A stretch of 64,000 nucleotides of DNA from Brugia malayi (lineage: Eukaryota > Nematoda > Chromadorea > Rhabditida > Onchocercidae). The stretch spans positions 3,816,649 to 3,880,648 of the forward strand of contig NW_025062477.1 in the NCBI RefSeq assembly GCF_000002995.4, given 5' to 3'. Below the pieces are notes generated by a model. The model saw only the letters and a program-made list of their open reading frames with translations. It was not told where the DNA came from and searched no databases. Positions within the stretch are counted from its first letter, which is position 1, and every line of letters starts with the position of its first letter. The position numbers and the translations under genes were made by a program. This document shows, piece by piece, positions 51,601-64,000 of this stretch.

Positions 51601-54600
51601 TATTAAATGAAATTTCTTCTTAGTCGAACTTACAAGCTGTAATCGCGATTCATCACGAACGCAAAGTGCCGTTGGTCGTATAGTTTTTAACTCTACTACA
51701 TTTTTGTATTCATCTTCATCGCTAAATTTTTCCAAATCCGACGGAATGATTCGCATTGACTGCAAATAATAAATTCAACACATAGTAAAATTACGAGTGT
51801 TAATGACAATTAGACATCAAGATAGAATGCGCATTGCTTCAATTTCATAAGAATATAGTGATGAAGATCATGAAAAAATATTATTTTACGAATATCAAGC
51901 AACCTTATCAATTTTGCTATAATATGCCACTTCATCAATGTCAGCTTCAATTAATTTCGATATTCCATTCATTTCTTTCACAAAAAACCTTGGTTTTTTA
52001 AACTGTTTCCTGAATTCGATATCAGTAATCAGTCGAGCTGCTAGATAGGAAGATGTTTCGCCTCCCAATCCACTCAACATTCGCGACTCGTGGTAATTCA
52101 ATGAAAGAGTCTCTGTAAATAGAAAATAATAATCGAGAGTTTAGAATATGTGCACACACAATTTGGAAAATGAAGAAACTCGTAAATACAATATAAAGTT
52201 AGAAATGTTACAGCGCCTGTTATTCAATCCTACTAAAATTTCAGTTAAATAACTACCATCCGCGATGTCACATGACCATCCACTTGGTCTCGCTCGTTTC
52301 AAACGTTCAGGTAGTTCCTTTTTCTCAATATGCACTGTTCGACCTAAAAAGATTTCGCAGAGCTATAAGCAACGAAAACATCATTATAAATTTTTTCGAA
52401 TTTTGAAGATTCTTTTTAAACATGAAATTTTACCACCGAAATATTTTTAACATCATTAGTCTGCCACAAACATTTGGTCTAAGCATTTAACTCATCTGTA
52501 AAACTCACCTGTACGTGACACCTTTGTGAAATTCGTCGGTTCATTTTTTAAGCTACGTGAAGCAACCAATGAAGATGCTGCTGTATGTTCCAATTTTGAA
52601 GACTGTATCCAAAACTCACTATATTCATCATCCGTTGTTCGTACTTTCGATTCTGCGCCTACCTAAACTTATATTAATTTTGAGGATAATACAAAATTTT
52701 CAATAAACTTCATAAAAAATATATTGAGGCAGACGACACCATAATCAAGATTCTAAGCAGATTAAACTGTTCAAACTTTCTTTAGCTAACTTGAACAGAA
52801 CAACCAAGAAATAAATTGAGCCATATTTTTGAGAGAAGAAATAAAAACCTCAAACACTTTCGGATAAAGAAGAGACAACAATGCCCTGAAATGCTCGACC
52901 AGTACGTTCAAAAGTCCAGGAGTATGATTCAACATCGTAGGAGGAGCGTAATCGTCGTACAGCATAACATTCAATGCATTCAGTGCCCATGTTGATTCCG
53001 TTTCTAAACCGCTGCGTAAAGCCATCGTTATACGTTTCGTACTCACCTACAAGATAGGGAAATATACAACTGTTGTTTAACCAAAACTTGAGAGACATGG
53101 TAAATAGTTTTGACTTACTCGCATCAAATCTTTCATCACCAATTTCCGTCTCCTTCGTTGACTGATTGTTGTTGCTTCAACACTGCCTGCCGGAAATTGC
53201 ATAGGCTGAGGTTGAGTGAACTGGGCAAATGAAGGATGTATGATTGTACCCACAGTACCCGGAGCTGAACTAGCATTAGACGCAGGCATACCACTAGGAA
53301 CAACATTTATAGCTGACGCTGACGACTGTCCCAATGATCCAGTAGTACTATGCATTCCAGTGAAATTTGTTGATGTCGATGGCCCTATATGCGGAAAGGG
53401 ATTCGACGATGTACCAACTACGCGACCCCCCTGCAATACATTGAAATACTGTCTTCTGATGATAAGCGCAAAAAAACGATGCAGTAACAGAAATCACTTC
53501 CTATTTTCAAAGTAATACGAGAACATGCGTAACGCGCCACAAATACGACCCTAACATTTCATCTTTGCAAAGCGGACGACAAAATTTGCATATTTTGAAA
53601 GACTCAACAAAACAAAAAAATAATACCTGCACCATGGAATGCGATGGATATTGTGGCTGCAACTGCTGATGTGTTGTCGAATTAGATGACGGAGTCGAAT
53701 ACTAGAATTTTTATCGATTTAACAAAATCTACTGCATGATAAAAAAAAAAAATTGTAATCATGATATTCCTAAACATGCTTGTATCATTTATTTAACCAC
53801 TCTTATTTCATCAGTAAAAGCTTGCGACGTTGCTAATGCAATGCAAGTTACAAGGTAAATGATAGCATCTCATAATGATATTACACTGTCATACTGATGT
53901 CAACACCTGAAACTAACCCTTAATCGATTGGTTGTTCCTGGAACAGCAGGAGCTATGGCTGGTCCAGGTGTCTGCAAGCAAAAAGGAGGCCGTCTTGCAG
54001 CATAGTGCTGTTGCATCTCAGGAGGTAGAGTTCCGGAAACCCGTGGTACCATTGCAGCACCCATTTGGGCGTTTCCCATGGAGGATGAAGTGGGTATATT
54101 TGCATGCGGTCCTGAATACCTCTGCATTTGTTGGGAATTCCACATCTGCAATAAAGTTCAAACTCATTTTACCTATATAAAAGTTATTGGAAAGACATAA
54201 GCGAACGAAAAAATGACCTGCTGCTGGTACATTTGAGTTGCTACGCCAGGATGCATTGCTTGGTAACCTTCCTGATAATTGTGAGCAGAATATCCGGGTT
54301 GAGACTGTGGATAAGTTTGATGATAACTACCGGTTTTCATTGACAGTGTTCCAGGAGGCCCCGCTCCTGGACGCAAGTTTGCTGCACCATACATTTGAGG
54401 TGCGTGAGGTTGTCCATAATAGGGTACTGCTAAACACGTGAATTTAACAATGTAAATTTAAAGATGCCAATATAATTACAGTAATCAAGAAGTAGTAGTC
54501 TTAATCATGGTGGCTTTCGAATTTATAATCATTTTACTAAAGTAATTCTCTGTAGAACCACTTTAAGACATTAGTAAAGCAACCAGTTTCTTAAATAACT

Positions 54601-57600
54601 AACCAGAAGACTGCTGTTGTGAGGGTACAGATGGAGGGATATTACAAGAGGTCGTCGCATTTGGTATTTGTTGTGGATGACTTGGTGGTCGCAAAGGCGT
54701 ATTATCTTCAGTTGATTGCCTACTATTACTATCTGGAGTCGAAGCCAGTGGTGGGCCTGTACTTGGTGCTCGACTTTGCGAACCTTGACCCTGCTGATTG
54801 TCAACCTGGATGCGAAATAAAAAGGCATTATTAAATAACATTTCAAAAATGCCCAATTACTTTATATATGGAGGAACCTTTATTAAATTCAATCTTACAT
54901 ATCAGTAATATACAAAAAGATGGACCATCGACTAAAACAAGCACAATTAATAATCTGAATCTAGATTTTAAATAAACCAGCATCAGTAATAGGTAGCATC
55001 AGTTAGAATAATTAAGCAAAAATGTTTTCTTTTGCCAATGTGTTTTCTAGAGTCTGTAAAAGTAAAAATTCTGACTTGTAAGGTAGACGGAGTCGTTGTA
55101 CGCGGTAACTGTTGCTGAACAGCATATGCTGCTGCTTGTTGTTGGTGAAAATAATGCTGCCGCTGTTGTTCTTCGTACCTCTGTTGCTCATCTATTACTG
55201 GACCTTGCTGAAATACAATTATGTCAGCCTATTAAATATACAGAAAGAAATGACGCTTATAAAATGATATCACTAATCGACACATCCCTATCACTAAGTA
55301 TTGATTTAGCGCTATGACACCTTTTTAGACTGACAGGCTTAACGTGTAAGGAAAGCTGAAAAACTAAACTTTACCTGTATCATTTGAGGTGGCAAAGGAG
55401 GTCGCATTGGAGCACTAGGTCGCATTCCAGGATGATACATGGGAGCACCAGGTGGGCCGGTGACTGCAGGCCCAGGTGGATAACCTTGAGGTTGCCAACC
55501 AACCGGGCCTTGCAGCCGTCCTTGCATGGTTGGATCCACACTGCCATAAAAGTAAGCTGCATTCGGATCTCCCAAATGACCATATCCTGCCGGACCTGGC
55601 TGGCCTGAAGTTCATTTGCATTTAATACTAGCAAAAAACTAGATAAAACGAAAAATTAAGTAAAACTATATTTCAAAAAAGCTATACGATACAAACAGTT
55701 ACATAGGGCCAACATAAATATTCTTTTAAATATTCTCTTCAACATGATAATTTATTGCCGCAAATGCTATTTTTCTCAACCATTACCAAGTGCCTCTTAC
55801 CGTTGCAAGCAACAGAAAACAAATTCTTTTTACTTAAGAAAAAACCGCGAAGATTTCAAGTGTGAAGTTCAAATATATGAATATTCTTATCGACTAATTC
55901 GTGTAAAATGAAAGAAGAAAATCATATTCAAAATTCACCGTACAGTAAATCGAGCGGATGTTAGAAAGTCTCTTCACTCTTCCCCATTTTAATTAAACTG
56001 GACTTTACAATTCCTTAAAAATACCAAGGATGTGTTAGGCTATGCTAGGTTTCTCATATTACATTACCAAAGTTTAAATGGACTGTTCTGAGTCAAGATA
56101 AGGCAGCAAGCAATTATTCGTCTCAGAAATAATGGAAAGTGATAAAGCAGTGCTTTTACAAATGACAGTGACATAAATTTAAGACGTCAAAACAAAAAGG
56201 AATGACGTGAAGAAATGGTAAAAAAAAAAACGATGAATGTAGTCAGCTGAATTAAAATAAAGGAAAATAAAAACAAAAGGAACAACTCCATTGTAATTGC
56301 TTTTGCCATTCATTCAAAAAGTTCAAACAAAAAACTTAAATGCTACATCGCCTATTACGTATTAAAATACGACTTAAAAAAACAGAAAGAAAAACATATG
56401 AGCAATCTGTTATTTCAACATAACGATCGGCTACTAGATCAGAGTATTAGAAGTCAACGAATATATTGTAACAGGTGAAAAAAAAAACAGATAATAACGA
56501 TACATGTACTCATTAGCAAGCAGTATGAGCCGCTATTCAAACAAATAGTTTAAATGGGAATAAAGAATATAGATAAGCCTACTTCTGAAGACCGGTACAC
56601 ATCACATATCCATTGTGAAGTTCTCTTACAACTAGCTCAAAAATACTTTTAGAGAGATATAACTGCCTTTCGAGAGAATATAATCGAGAGGTTGAAGTAG
56701 CAGATATTATATTATATTATATTATATATATATATATATTGTTCCGATGAATTTTTAAACAGAGAGAAAACCAGCTTACTCAGATATGATCTTGCCCGGT
56801 AACTCCACATATGTACACCTTGCTTCTGATAAGTACAACCTACGCTGCTATCTTTTGAACATAATAGGTCCTGTTGATTTCTGTGCTGCTCCTGTAGCTG
56901 TACACAGCATTACTGCTGTTGATAGCAATGCAATGCATGTTATGTGTACAGTGTTGCATTATCATCAATGATTGACTTACAGCATTGATACTGCATACCA
57001 CAGATATCATAAGAAGCCAAATTCTGCGAAGAGGAAGAATAAAGATTATAGCAAGTAGATGAGATATATAGGTTGACAGTATTCTAATGAAAACATACAC
57101 TATTGCTGACAGATTCTAGAGGGAAAAACAGGAAATGAAATAGTAGTAGTACTGAACCATGTTGAAAACAATCAAGATATGATGGGGAGAGACAGAGATT
57201 ATGATTTACTCTGGATGGAAAAATTGATGCAGAAAGATTTCTGATGTACGCAATAAAATGATTTGTTAAAAGTTCAATTGGTGATGAGCATGAGATACTG
57301 GCAAATGTTAACAAGAACTATGTAAGCTCTCCTAACGTTATCAATACAAATAAAAGAAAAGTTTTTATTAGGTAAGAGAAGAGCTATCTGTTTCATAATG
57401 GACAACAAATGGTATAGACTATTAACAGTATATGAACATGCATATACTACACTCTACTGCAACATAACATAAAACAGCAATAATCATTAATCGACAGGAA
57501 ATTATAAATGCAGAAAATTGGGCATTGGAAATAAGGCACTGACTTGCAAATTTGTTGTTGATCATGCTATTTTTTCGCCATAGATACATTTTCTGATTCA

Positions 57601-60600
57601 AGAAAAACATCCGTTGATAAAGATGACAGTGTTCCAGAAAAATTTTCCAGCAATCATGAGAAACAGGCGAATAACTACACTGTCACATTGCTAAGTGTTG
57701 TCGAAAAATGAGTAGTCACATACAGTTCATGCAGCTAATACAAAATAACTTCAACAATAGCAGAGAAAATTAAAAAAATACTTTCCTTCAATCAGAAATG
57801 GTTATTAAAATTATAATATAAACTAAATATTAAAGTAGAGAAAGGTACCGGGAACAACGACCTTTCACCAGTTCAAATGATTCGACAGATAAAGTACTTT
57901 AATCGTTCAGAGTAATTTGCAAATTTGCTCCTATTATCTGTTGTTGTTTCCATCCAAACTGTTCTATTTCAAAAAACAATGACTATACTTTGAGATATTT
58001 TCGGTAGTTATGCTAAAGCCCGAAGTGCATTAACATTATCCAATTGGAACAGAAAATTAGCCAAGCATGAGTTAGCAAATACATTCTAGTAGAATAAAGA
58101 ATAGAAACAACAGTCTAGCAGCCTAGGCTATAACTCTAATACAGCTCGTGCAGCTAGATAAGTAACTAAAATCATTTTCTTTCATCCCTCCCATGTTTCT
58201 ATCTATCACTGCTGTGCTCTCTCCTTCCTTTACACATTTAATCGCTGCCTTGCTCCAGTTATATCTAATGATTTTAGTTGTCTGTTGGTGATACTTTAAA
58301 AGACTGATATGGATACCTCTAGTCATTATGATTTGAAAAAAAAAAAAAAACGATGATGAAGACGACAACAATTATCATTCACAGATTCGGTTAATGCTAA
58401 GGATATGCATTTTGCGAGTAGCATGATGATCAAATAGTAAAATATATAGATGCAAGAAGTTGAAAGTATGTTGGATAACAAATTATTTCTTAGTTTTTTT
58501 AGCTTTCTTAACGTAACAGTTGTAAAAAGAAAAATGACTGCATGAAACAAATACAAAAAGGAGTGGAATGATGAATTCACATCTCAAAATTTTCATAGTG
58601 CAATATTTTGATGGTAATATATGGTATAAAAGTCCCTACTCAATTCCTTTGATTCCTCTGAGCGATCACCATCTTTTTATAATCCCTTGCTACCAGATAA
58701 AAAAACTCTCTAAAAGGAAGTAATAGCAGATGAATAACACAGTATTTGCAAACAAAGAAGCACCTACACTTAAACGAGCACCAATATCAACATTAAATAA
58801 AAACATCAACTGTCTCATAAATGGATACTTAATTCAGCACTATTAATAAATTCATTAAAGATTTCATTGTACTATCTCCTCGCAGTTTCAACATTTTCTT
58901 TGTAGAACAATTCCAGTACCGATCAGAAAAAGATATGATAAGCCGGAGAATGCTTCACATATTATCTAAATGCCTTATTAAAATTGATGGCCTTCATCCG
59001 AAACACCTCAAGAACAGTTCTTCTATAGCTAAATAATAGTAGCAATACTAAAAGAGTTCAAGAGTCTGAAAAAAATGCTCGTAAGAAGGAAAGAGATGGA
59101 GCTGTTGTTTGGCAAGAAAAACTTTGTATTTCAAAGTATAGGGATTTTTCGAGATAAAGACTCGTCGAAAACAATAAAAGAGGATAACAATTTAAACATG
59201 GTGCATATAATCTCTGCCTTTTCTTCTCACTCTTCAATGAATGGAGCAATTATTTATATTCCTTCAGATATTCGTTACTACTCCCCATCGCATCTTAGTG
59301 AATGAAGTTCTCACATTCTGAAGAATGTTTGTAAAAGATTTATGTGATTTCAGATCGTTAACTTTAACTTATTTCAATTATTTACCAAATAGTCTCTTTA
59401 TTAACCAAATAAGATTCACGATAGCAGTTTTATTCCGAACTCACTTTTACACTTAATCTGTATTTTGGGACATATTACTGGGAAATAATTTTCTGCATAT
59501 TGCTGATTGTAGAATTTTGCACACAACTCATCAAGACGATCAAAAAAGTGGTAATCGGTTAGCGAAAGGAAGGAATAAGTACGACAATGAAGCAAAACTT
59601 GTCTCATTTCATCCAATTTTTAAAGTGCTAGTTCGTAAGCACGTAGCTACACATTTTCATGTAAAGTTGCTTCACAATTTTAAGTTTGTTCCAGATGTTG
59701 TATAGTCATACATAAGTGTAGTCCGATTGACTAAATGGATGGAGTTTATAAATTTTGAAGAATATTCATGAAAGCTTGATGCGATTTCATGTCGTTAACT
59801 TTACTTATATCTTTAGAATTCCTGCTGAATGTAAATTTTCATAGCTTATTCTCAGTCGAGCAATTCTTAATATCTTTTAATGTCCATTGTTATTTTTCTT
59901 ATCTTCAAATTGAATTATGACTTCACTATACATCAGATCATTCCTATCATTCCTAGATCCTAGATCATTCCTAGATCGCAAATTGTATCAATACTTTTGA
60001 TTACTTACGCTTCTTTATGACTCATTTTGAACTTGAAAAAGAGGCGCTACAGCCTATTTTCCCTTTAGCATAATTCTCACGAGCATGAACAATAAATATT
60101 AAATCATTAGCAAAAAAAACACACATTTGTATAAGAGTATGTACCAATATCAAACAAATAAAAAAATAACTGCCTTCACATCAAATTGAAACAGCACCTA
60201 GCTCTACTGCATTTTTGTCCCCTTCTTTCTCCTTCTATCCCTTTTACAAAAGCAGTGTGCTTATTTACCTTTTTTACCTTCTCAAATGCCACCTTAAGCT
60301 CATTTTTGCATGAAATACAGGGAAGAATGAAAACGAAGTCTGGAAACTGAGCAAACACTCTACCCATGTTTACTATCTGCAACTCCGTTTATTCAAATTT
60401 TGTTTGTAATCCAAGAAAAACATAGCAATAACCATCAAGAGGAACCTATCCCTCTGAAAAAAATAACTCATAAAAAAGTTCAGCAAACAACAGATTTAGT
60501 GGAATCACAGCTTTTATCCCTTCAACATAATGAATTAATAACTTCCATTACAATATTATGCCTGTCCAAACAAATATCCCACTACAGCTGGATATCACAT

Positions 60601-63600
60601 AAAATAACACTACATTAAAAACAGTGGCCGATGTAAATTCCTTCAAGTAAACTATCCAAATTTTGCTACTTCCAGAGAGACCAATACAAAAAAGTCGACC
60701 AATACTTTCAAAATGCCTTAAAACTAAGTATTAAAGTAAAAAAACTTGCAAACAAAAAATCGGAAGCCGCTGTTGTTCGAATTTCGGACAAAAAAGCTTT
60801 GCGTATAAAGCATTGCTACCAATGGCTGGCTTGCTTCGCCAATCTCGCACACCTTCAATTTACCGACTGATCGTAATCTTAATCGTCTATACTGGAACAG
60901 TTCACCAAATGAGAGCTCAACCATGCTCACACTAAGAAGAAAAAACTTAGTTGACAACAGTACTTAACTCTTTCATTATGCGATGAGCATAAATTCTAAC
61001 CAGTTAGATTTCACCCAGCTTCCATACTACACAAACCCATACCAATGTATCCATTAAAAAATCATTAGAAAAAAAAGCGGTACTACCGATACAATTTAAT
61101 ACTTGTTATGAATAACATCAGGTAATCACTTTCGTATATAACAAACTAAATTACAACCAATTCTAATCAAGACATATAACGAAATGTTAGCGACGATATC
61201 ATGCCAAATTCCTACTAACTGAACACAAAATGTCCGACCACAAAGTCTTTAATTTTGGACACTGACTTAACCAATTAAAACTCATTCGTAATAAGGTGAA
61301 GGCAGTGGAAGGTTTAAAAATATCTTTCTGCACTTCATTCTGATAAATTTGCAGAACAGTAAGGGACTTAATTCAAGTGCAAAAAGTATGATGACCAACA
61401 AATAACTGGTAACACAATCAAAGGATTCCCAGATAATATAGAAACAAAAAAATAAATGACGAAGAAACATAGTAAAAAAGAAACGAAAGGATATGAATGA
61501 CACAAAACGAGGATAACGAAAATTTCTGAATCAAGATACAATAAAGTATTAAAAGTCTAAGTCTGCGTAAGCCTATGTCGTCGACATCAAACATCCACTT
61601 AACTGGAAATATTTAAATGTGAAGAAATAAATTTCATAAGTCGTTAGAAAAAATTGTGAAAAAGTTAAAAGTTAACTACCACCAATTCTTCTTTTCAATG
61701 AACGTTTCTATCACATGTAAAAAAGCCTCTTGAATAAAAGAAAATGTCGTAAATTTATTATGGGAATAATGGTTTCGCGAAACACATAGGCTAGTGGCAA
61801 CAAGCCAAAGCAAACGAAATCTTGATGACGTCACAAATACGGAATGCTGCCGAAAGAGCAGATGAAATAAAAGAAAACAGAGAGCAATGAGAAGGGGAAG
61901 AAGAAAGTGCTATGCATGACTAATCTATAATACCTTCCTTCAATCTTTGTCTATCAAAAAATGCCGGGAAGGAAAAAAAGAAACAAGATAAAATTCTTCT
62001 TCAAACTTATTTTTCAGTAGTGCAAAGCAGGACAAAAGAAATAATATCATTCAATGAAAAAAGTACAAAGATAAAATTCCAAAATAAGACAGTTCATTTC
62101 ACTTCTTATCAGAACGAAATAGAAGCTTATCATCTTTTAGCCAATCTTATCCTCTCATTTTTTATGAGTGTATGAACTAATAAAATTATAAGTAATGAAA
62201 AGAAATATACGATATGTGACCAATAAAGTTTTTAGCACTAACAACGTTCATTTCTTGCGACCAAATGAACTAAAAGCCGGGACTAACTTCAAACTTTTAA
62301 GGCGTAATAGCAGACATTAATGCTCTTACCACATTAAAAAGTATTTTCCTAAACTGAGAAAAGTGGTATTCATAAAACAGAGTTTTAACAAAAGTACAAA
62401 AATGCCTTATTTTCACATTTTTTCTCCAATTTCTAAATAAATCATTTTTTCCTTCAATTTCTAAAATTTTCAATCTCCCAATTTCTTTCTACTTATTAGT
62501 GAGAAAATCATTTCCCATATTTGTGAACTTCGTCTAAAACTCTGAAATCAGCACAAACACGGAAACTATCATCACCACTAACTCCACACACCTTTCATTA
62601 TAATATATATATACTAAAGACCAATTTAAGCATACCAGGCCCTGGATATTGCTGCGCATTATGGTCCTTGTTGTCTTTTCGACGTTTTTTCAGCCGTTCT
62701 GCAAATGCAACTACCTCACTAGCATTCTTGCCCGTTTCCAAACATTCCAATCCTAGCAAATATTTTTGGTAATGCCGCCTCAACTGGTAGCCAGCTGCAG
62801 ACGACTCGGACATCTCCGAATTTGCTTCTGTACAAACCTGTTTCCATGTCTTATCACGTGTTACCTATAATAATAACCAAAATTCAACTTGAATGCAGAA
62901 AATCCAGCAAGACTTTTCAGAATGTTAAGAAAGTTACTAGTAAGTCATATAGAACCATTAAGCCAAGAATTTACAAATGACATATTCAAAGATGACACAT
63001 AGTCAGTACCTGTTCAAAACCACCACGTTTCATTACAGCTAAATAAAGACGATGCAAATCAACCGTTTGTTTTGAAACCTGTGGAACCTGCGTGATTGGT
63101 TCGCCCTGAACATAGAAAAAATTAACGGGTAATAATTTCCCGAAAACAGTGAAAGAGAAATAATTTAGCACAGTGTTTACGGTTAAATAACGCTCTGTGA
63201 GATTAGACTGAATAACGACAGTCTTCTGTTGCAATTTTCTTATCAAGCAGATAAATTTGTACTTGTTGTTCACAGAATTGGACTAATTTCTCGAAGAAAG
63301 CTCTCCTTTCAGGCATTATATGTTGCGGGTTCATTGCAGTTACAGGCCCCACCTAAAATATTAAGATATTCTCAGAAAATAAAAAGAAAATTATGTCTTC
63401 AAAATTCTGAAGTAGTTTTTCAACATTCCATTCTGTAGATTGATTTTTCGACCTCGTACAGTATTAAGTTCTAGTAATCCAAATTTTGAGAGTAAAAATC
63501 ATTTTTTACACTCAATATCCAAGAAAACAAACTTACTAATCTATCAATAATCGACGTTGAATCTTGCCGCTTATTCACTGTGGGTGTATTTGGTCGGTTT

Positions 63601-63873
63601 GCAGGCACCGGGGTTCTCTGCAACGAAAAAGTGTAGTCTTTCAGCAAAGCTTGTTCAAGTTAAATCTTTCAAGATCCCAAAACAAACGCTTACATGTCCT
63701 TGGCTCATCTGTGACGGTGTATGAGGCCATGGATTCGGCGAAGCACCAGGTAAAGATTTAGAATCCTCTAAAGATTCATCCGCGGCTGAAGACGCGCCAC
63801 CTGGACTAGGTGCTGGCATTCCAGAAGACGGGGTCAATGCCTGCTGTCCAGAAACAGTCTGCTGTACTGCTTC
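48675..63873 (-). CDS. let-526: ARID1/BAF250 subunit of the SWI/SNF (BAF) complex, 5' end missing
   Basis: Twenty-five exons inside the window join in frame to 1423 codons plus stop; the N-terminus lies to the right. A Pro/Ser-rich opening leads to the ARID DNA-binding domain (PERRAFFEKLVQF, PITQVPQVSKQTVDLHRLY, MKRGGFEQVT, GYQLRRHYQKYLLGLECLE), then a Gln/Pro/Gly-rich linker, then the BAF250 C-terminal helical domain (LRSGLETESTWALNALNVML, LRGLSFLPGNEGPMAKHAGL, LFDALIHWCVSKCAEAKDP). The subunit targets nucleosome remodelling. Exons: 63694-63873, 63537-63617, 63263-63352, 63010-63105, 62636-62864, 55375-55604, 55076-55207, 54604-54805, 54218-54429, 53918-54145, 53627-53701, 53119-53430, 52849-53046, 52509-52662, 52257-52343, 51904-52112, 51634-51759, 51273-51452, 50953-51123, 50732-50853, 50400-50546, 50040-50172, 49708-49884, 49304-49538, 48675-48940. 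A 7.0-kb intron separates ARID and linker exons. The tail after 49538 is low-complexity and less certain. Confidence 0.92.
56705..56740. repeat. ATATT/AT microsatellite
   Basis: Attat repeats running into (TA)n, in the long ARID1 intron. Likely polymorphic. Confidence 0.8.
56898..56951. other. Imperfect stem-loop in the ARID1 intron
   Basis: The outer arms ctgtacaca (56898-56906) and tgtgtacag (56943-56951) are perfect reverse complements. Inside them a second small hairpin (gcat..tgct / agca-atgc) forms. Could be an RNA fold or chance. Confidence 0.35.
59316..59809. repeat. Diverged direct repeats flanking the mariner remnant
   Basis: Copy one at 59316-59373 and copy two at 59753-59809 are about 80% alike by eye over roughly 55 bp, same orientation, sharing gaagaat and tcgttaacttt. 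They bracket the transposase fragment. Confidence 0.55.
59416..59700 (-). pseudogene. Decayed mariner-type transposase fragment
   Basis: On the minus strand the reading KLDEMRQVLLH, then SLTDYHFFDRLDELCAKFYN, then NQQYAENYF follows the C-terminal part of mariner transposases, where the third catalytic Asp of the DD34D triad lies in the 'S-P-T-D-Y-H-F-F' motif and a 'FNNQ-DAE-AF' block follows. Upstream, in-frame stops interrupt a weaker match to the 'LLHDNARPH' block. Only about 95 codons are recognisable, so this is a dead remnant. I did not find clear terminal inverted repeats. Confidence 0.65.
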
Positions 63874-64000
63874 CTATAATGCAAAAAATACAGAATAATC
63901 CATATTTAATGGTCCAGTTTTGTATTATCTATTATGTAATAATTGAAGGGTTTACTATAATCTTAAGTTATCACAGACAGACAGTTTCTGGAATGAAAAA

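Larger units (their letters stand above)
55605..62635 (-). other. 7-kb intron of the ARID1 gene
   Basis: By far the longest intron here; the others are mostly under 0.5 kb. It holds AT microsatellites, a decayed mariner fragment (59416-59700) between two related direct repeats, and an imperfect hairpin near 56900. Small open frames on both strands show no other recognisable content. A hidden alternative exon or promoter cannot be excluded. Confidence 0.75.

Noticed and set aside
59075..59305. Plus-strand frame of 76 codons in the ARID1 intron
   Set aside because: No family similarity; lies opposite the gene and next to transposon debris.
1..64000. Bacterial (Wolbachia-type) insert or organelle DNA
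   Set aside because: No bacterial-style gene clusters, rRNA or tRNA seen; all coding sequence is intron-rich and animal-like.

Overview
The window reads as nuclear DNA of a nematode, most likely a spirurid or filarial worm. It is AT-rich, its genes are split into many short exons with GT-AG introns, and its protein set is animal with nematode character. Several start codons sit 5-14 nt after a pyrimidine-AG 3' splice site, as expected for spliced-leader trans-splicing. I see no bacterial genes, rRNA, tRNA or CRISPR. The species is not named by anything I can read.

All nine recognisable protein genes lie on the minus strand, so transcription runs from right to left. From the 3' edge of the window (their 5' side) the order is: an ARID1/BAF250 chromatin-remodelling subunit (let-526-like, N-terminus outside the window, 48675-63873); a class-2 P4-ATPase (tat-5/ATP9-like, 39069-45167); the gamma-secretase subunit aph-1 (36460-38155); the 60S export adaptor nmd-3 (31268-34147); a LRRK-type ankyrin/LRR/Roc-COR/kinase/WD40 protein (lrk-1-like, 12957-30226); a U7-type LSM10 protein (11448-12272); a Bax inhibitor-1 (TMBIM6) protein (7907-9442); a myotubularin phosphatase (mtm-1-like, 2095-7132); and the first exon of an importin-beta-family karyopherin (287-398). 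I rebuilt exon-intron models by hand. Every complete model closes in frame: mtm-1 606 codons, BI-1 245, LSM10 116, lrk-1 2511, nmd-3 501, aph-1 304, tat-5 1058. The ARID1 gene gives 1423 codons for the part inside the window.

The genes do not form one pathway. Loose themes are membrane lipids and endosomes (mtm-1, tat-5, lrk-1), ER and membrane proteins (BI-1, aph-1), and RNA or ribosome work (nmd-3, LSM10). Gaps between genes are 0.7-3.5 kb, too long for a classic compact C. elegans operon, though loose operons remain possible.

Non-coding structure includes a 37-bp minisatellite with GATA-factor-like cores upstream of the karyopherin, a 7-kb intron in the ARID1 gene with a decayed mariner transposase fragment, a 42-bp near-copy of most of one tat-5 intron inside another tat-5 intron, and several AT microsatellites. 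The finds most worth checking are the LSM10 gene (the U7 snRNP is generally held to be absent from C. elegans), the copied intron in tat-5, and the single-strand gene order with trans-splice acceptors.
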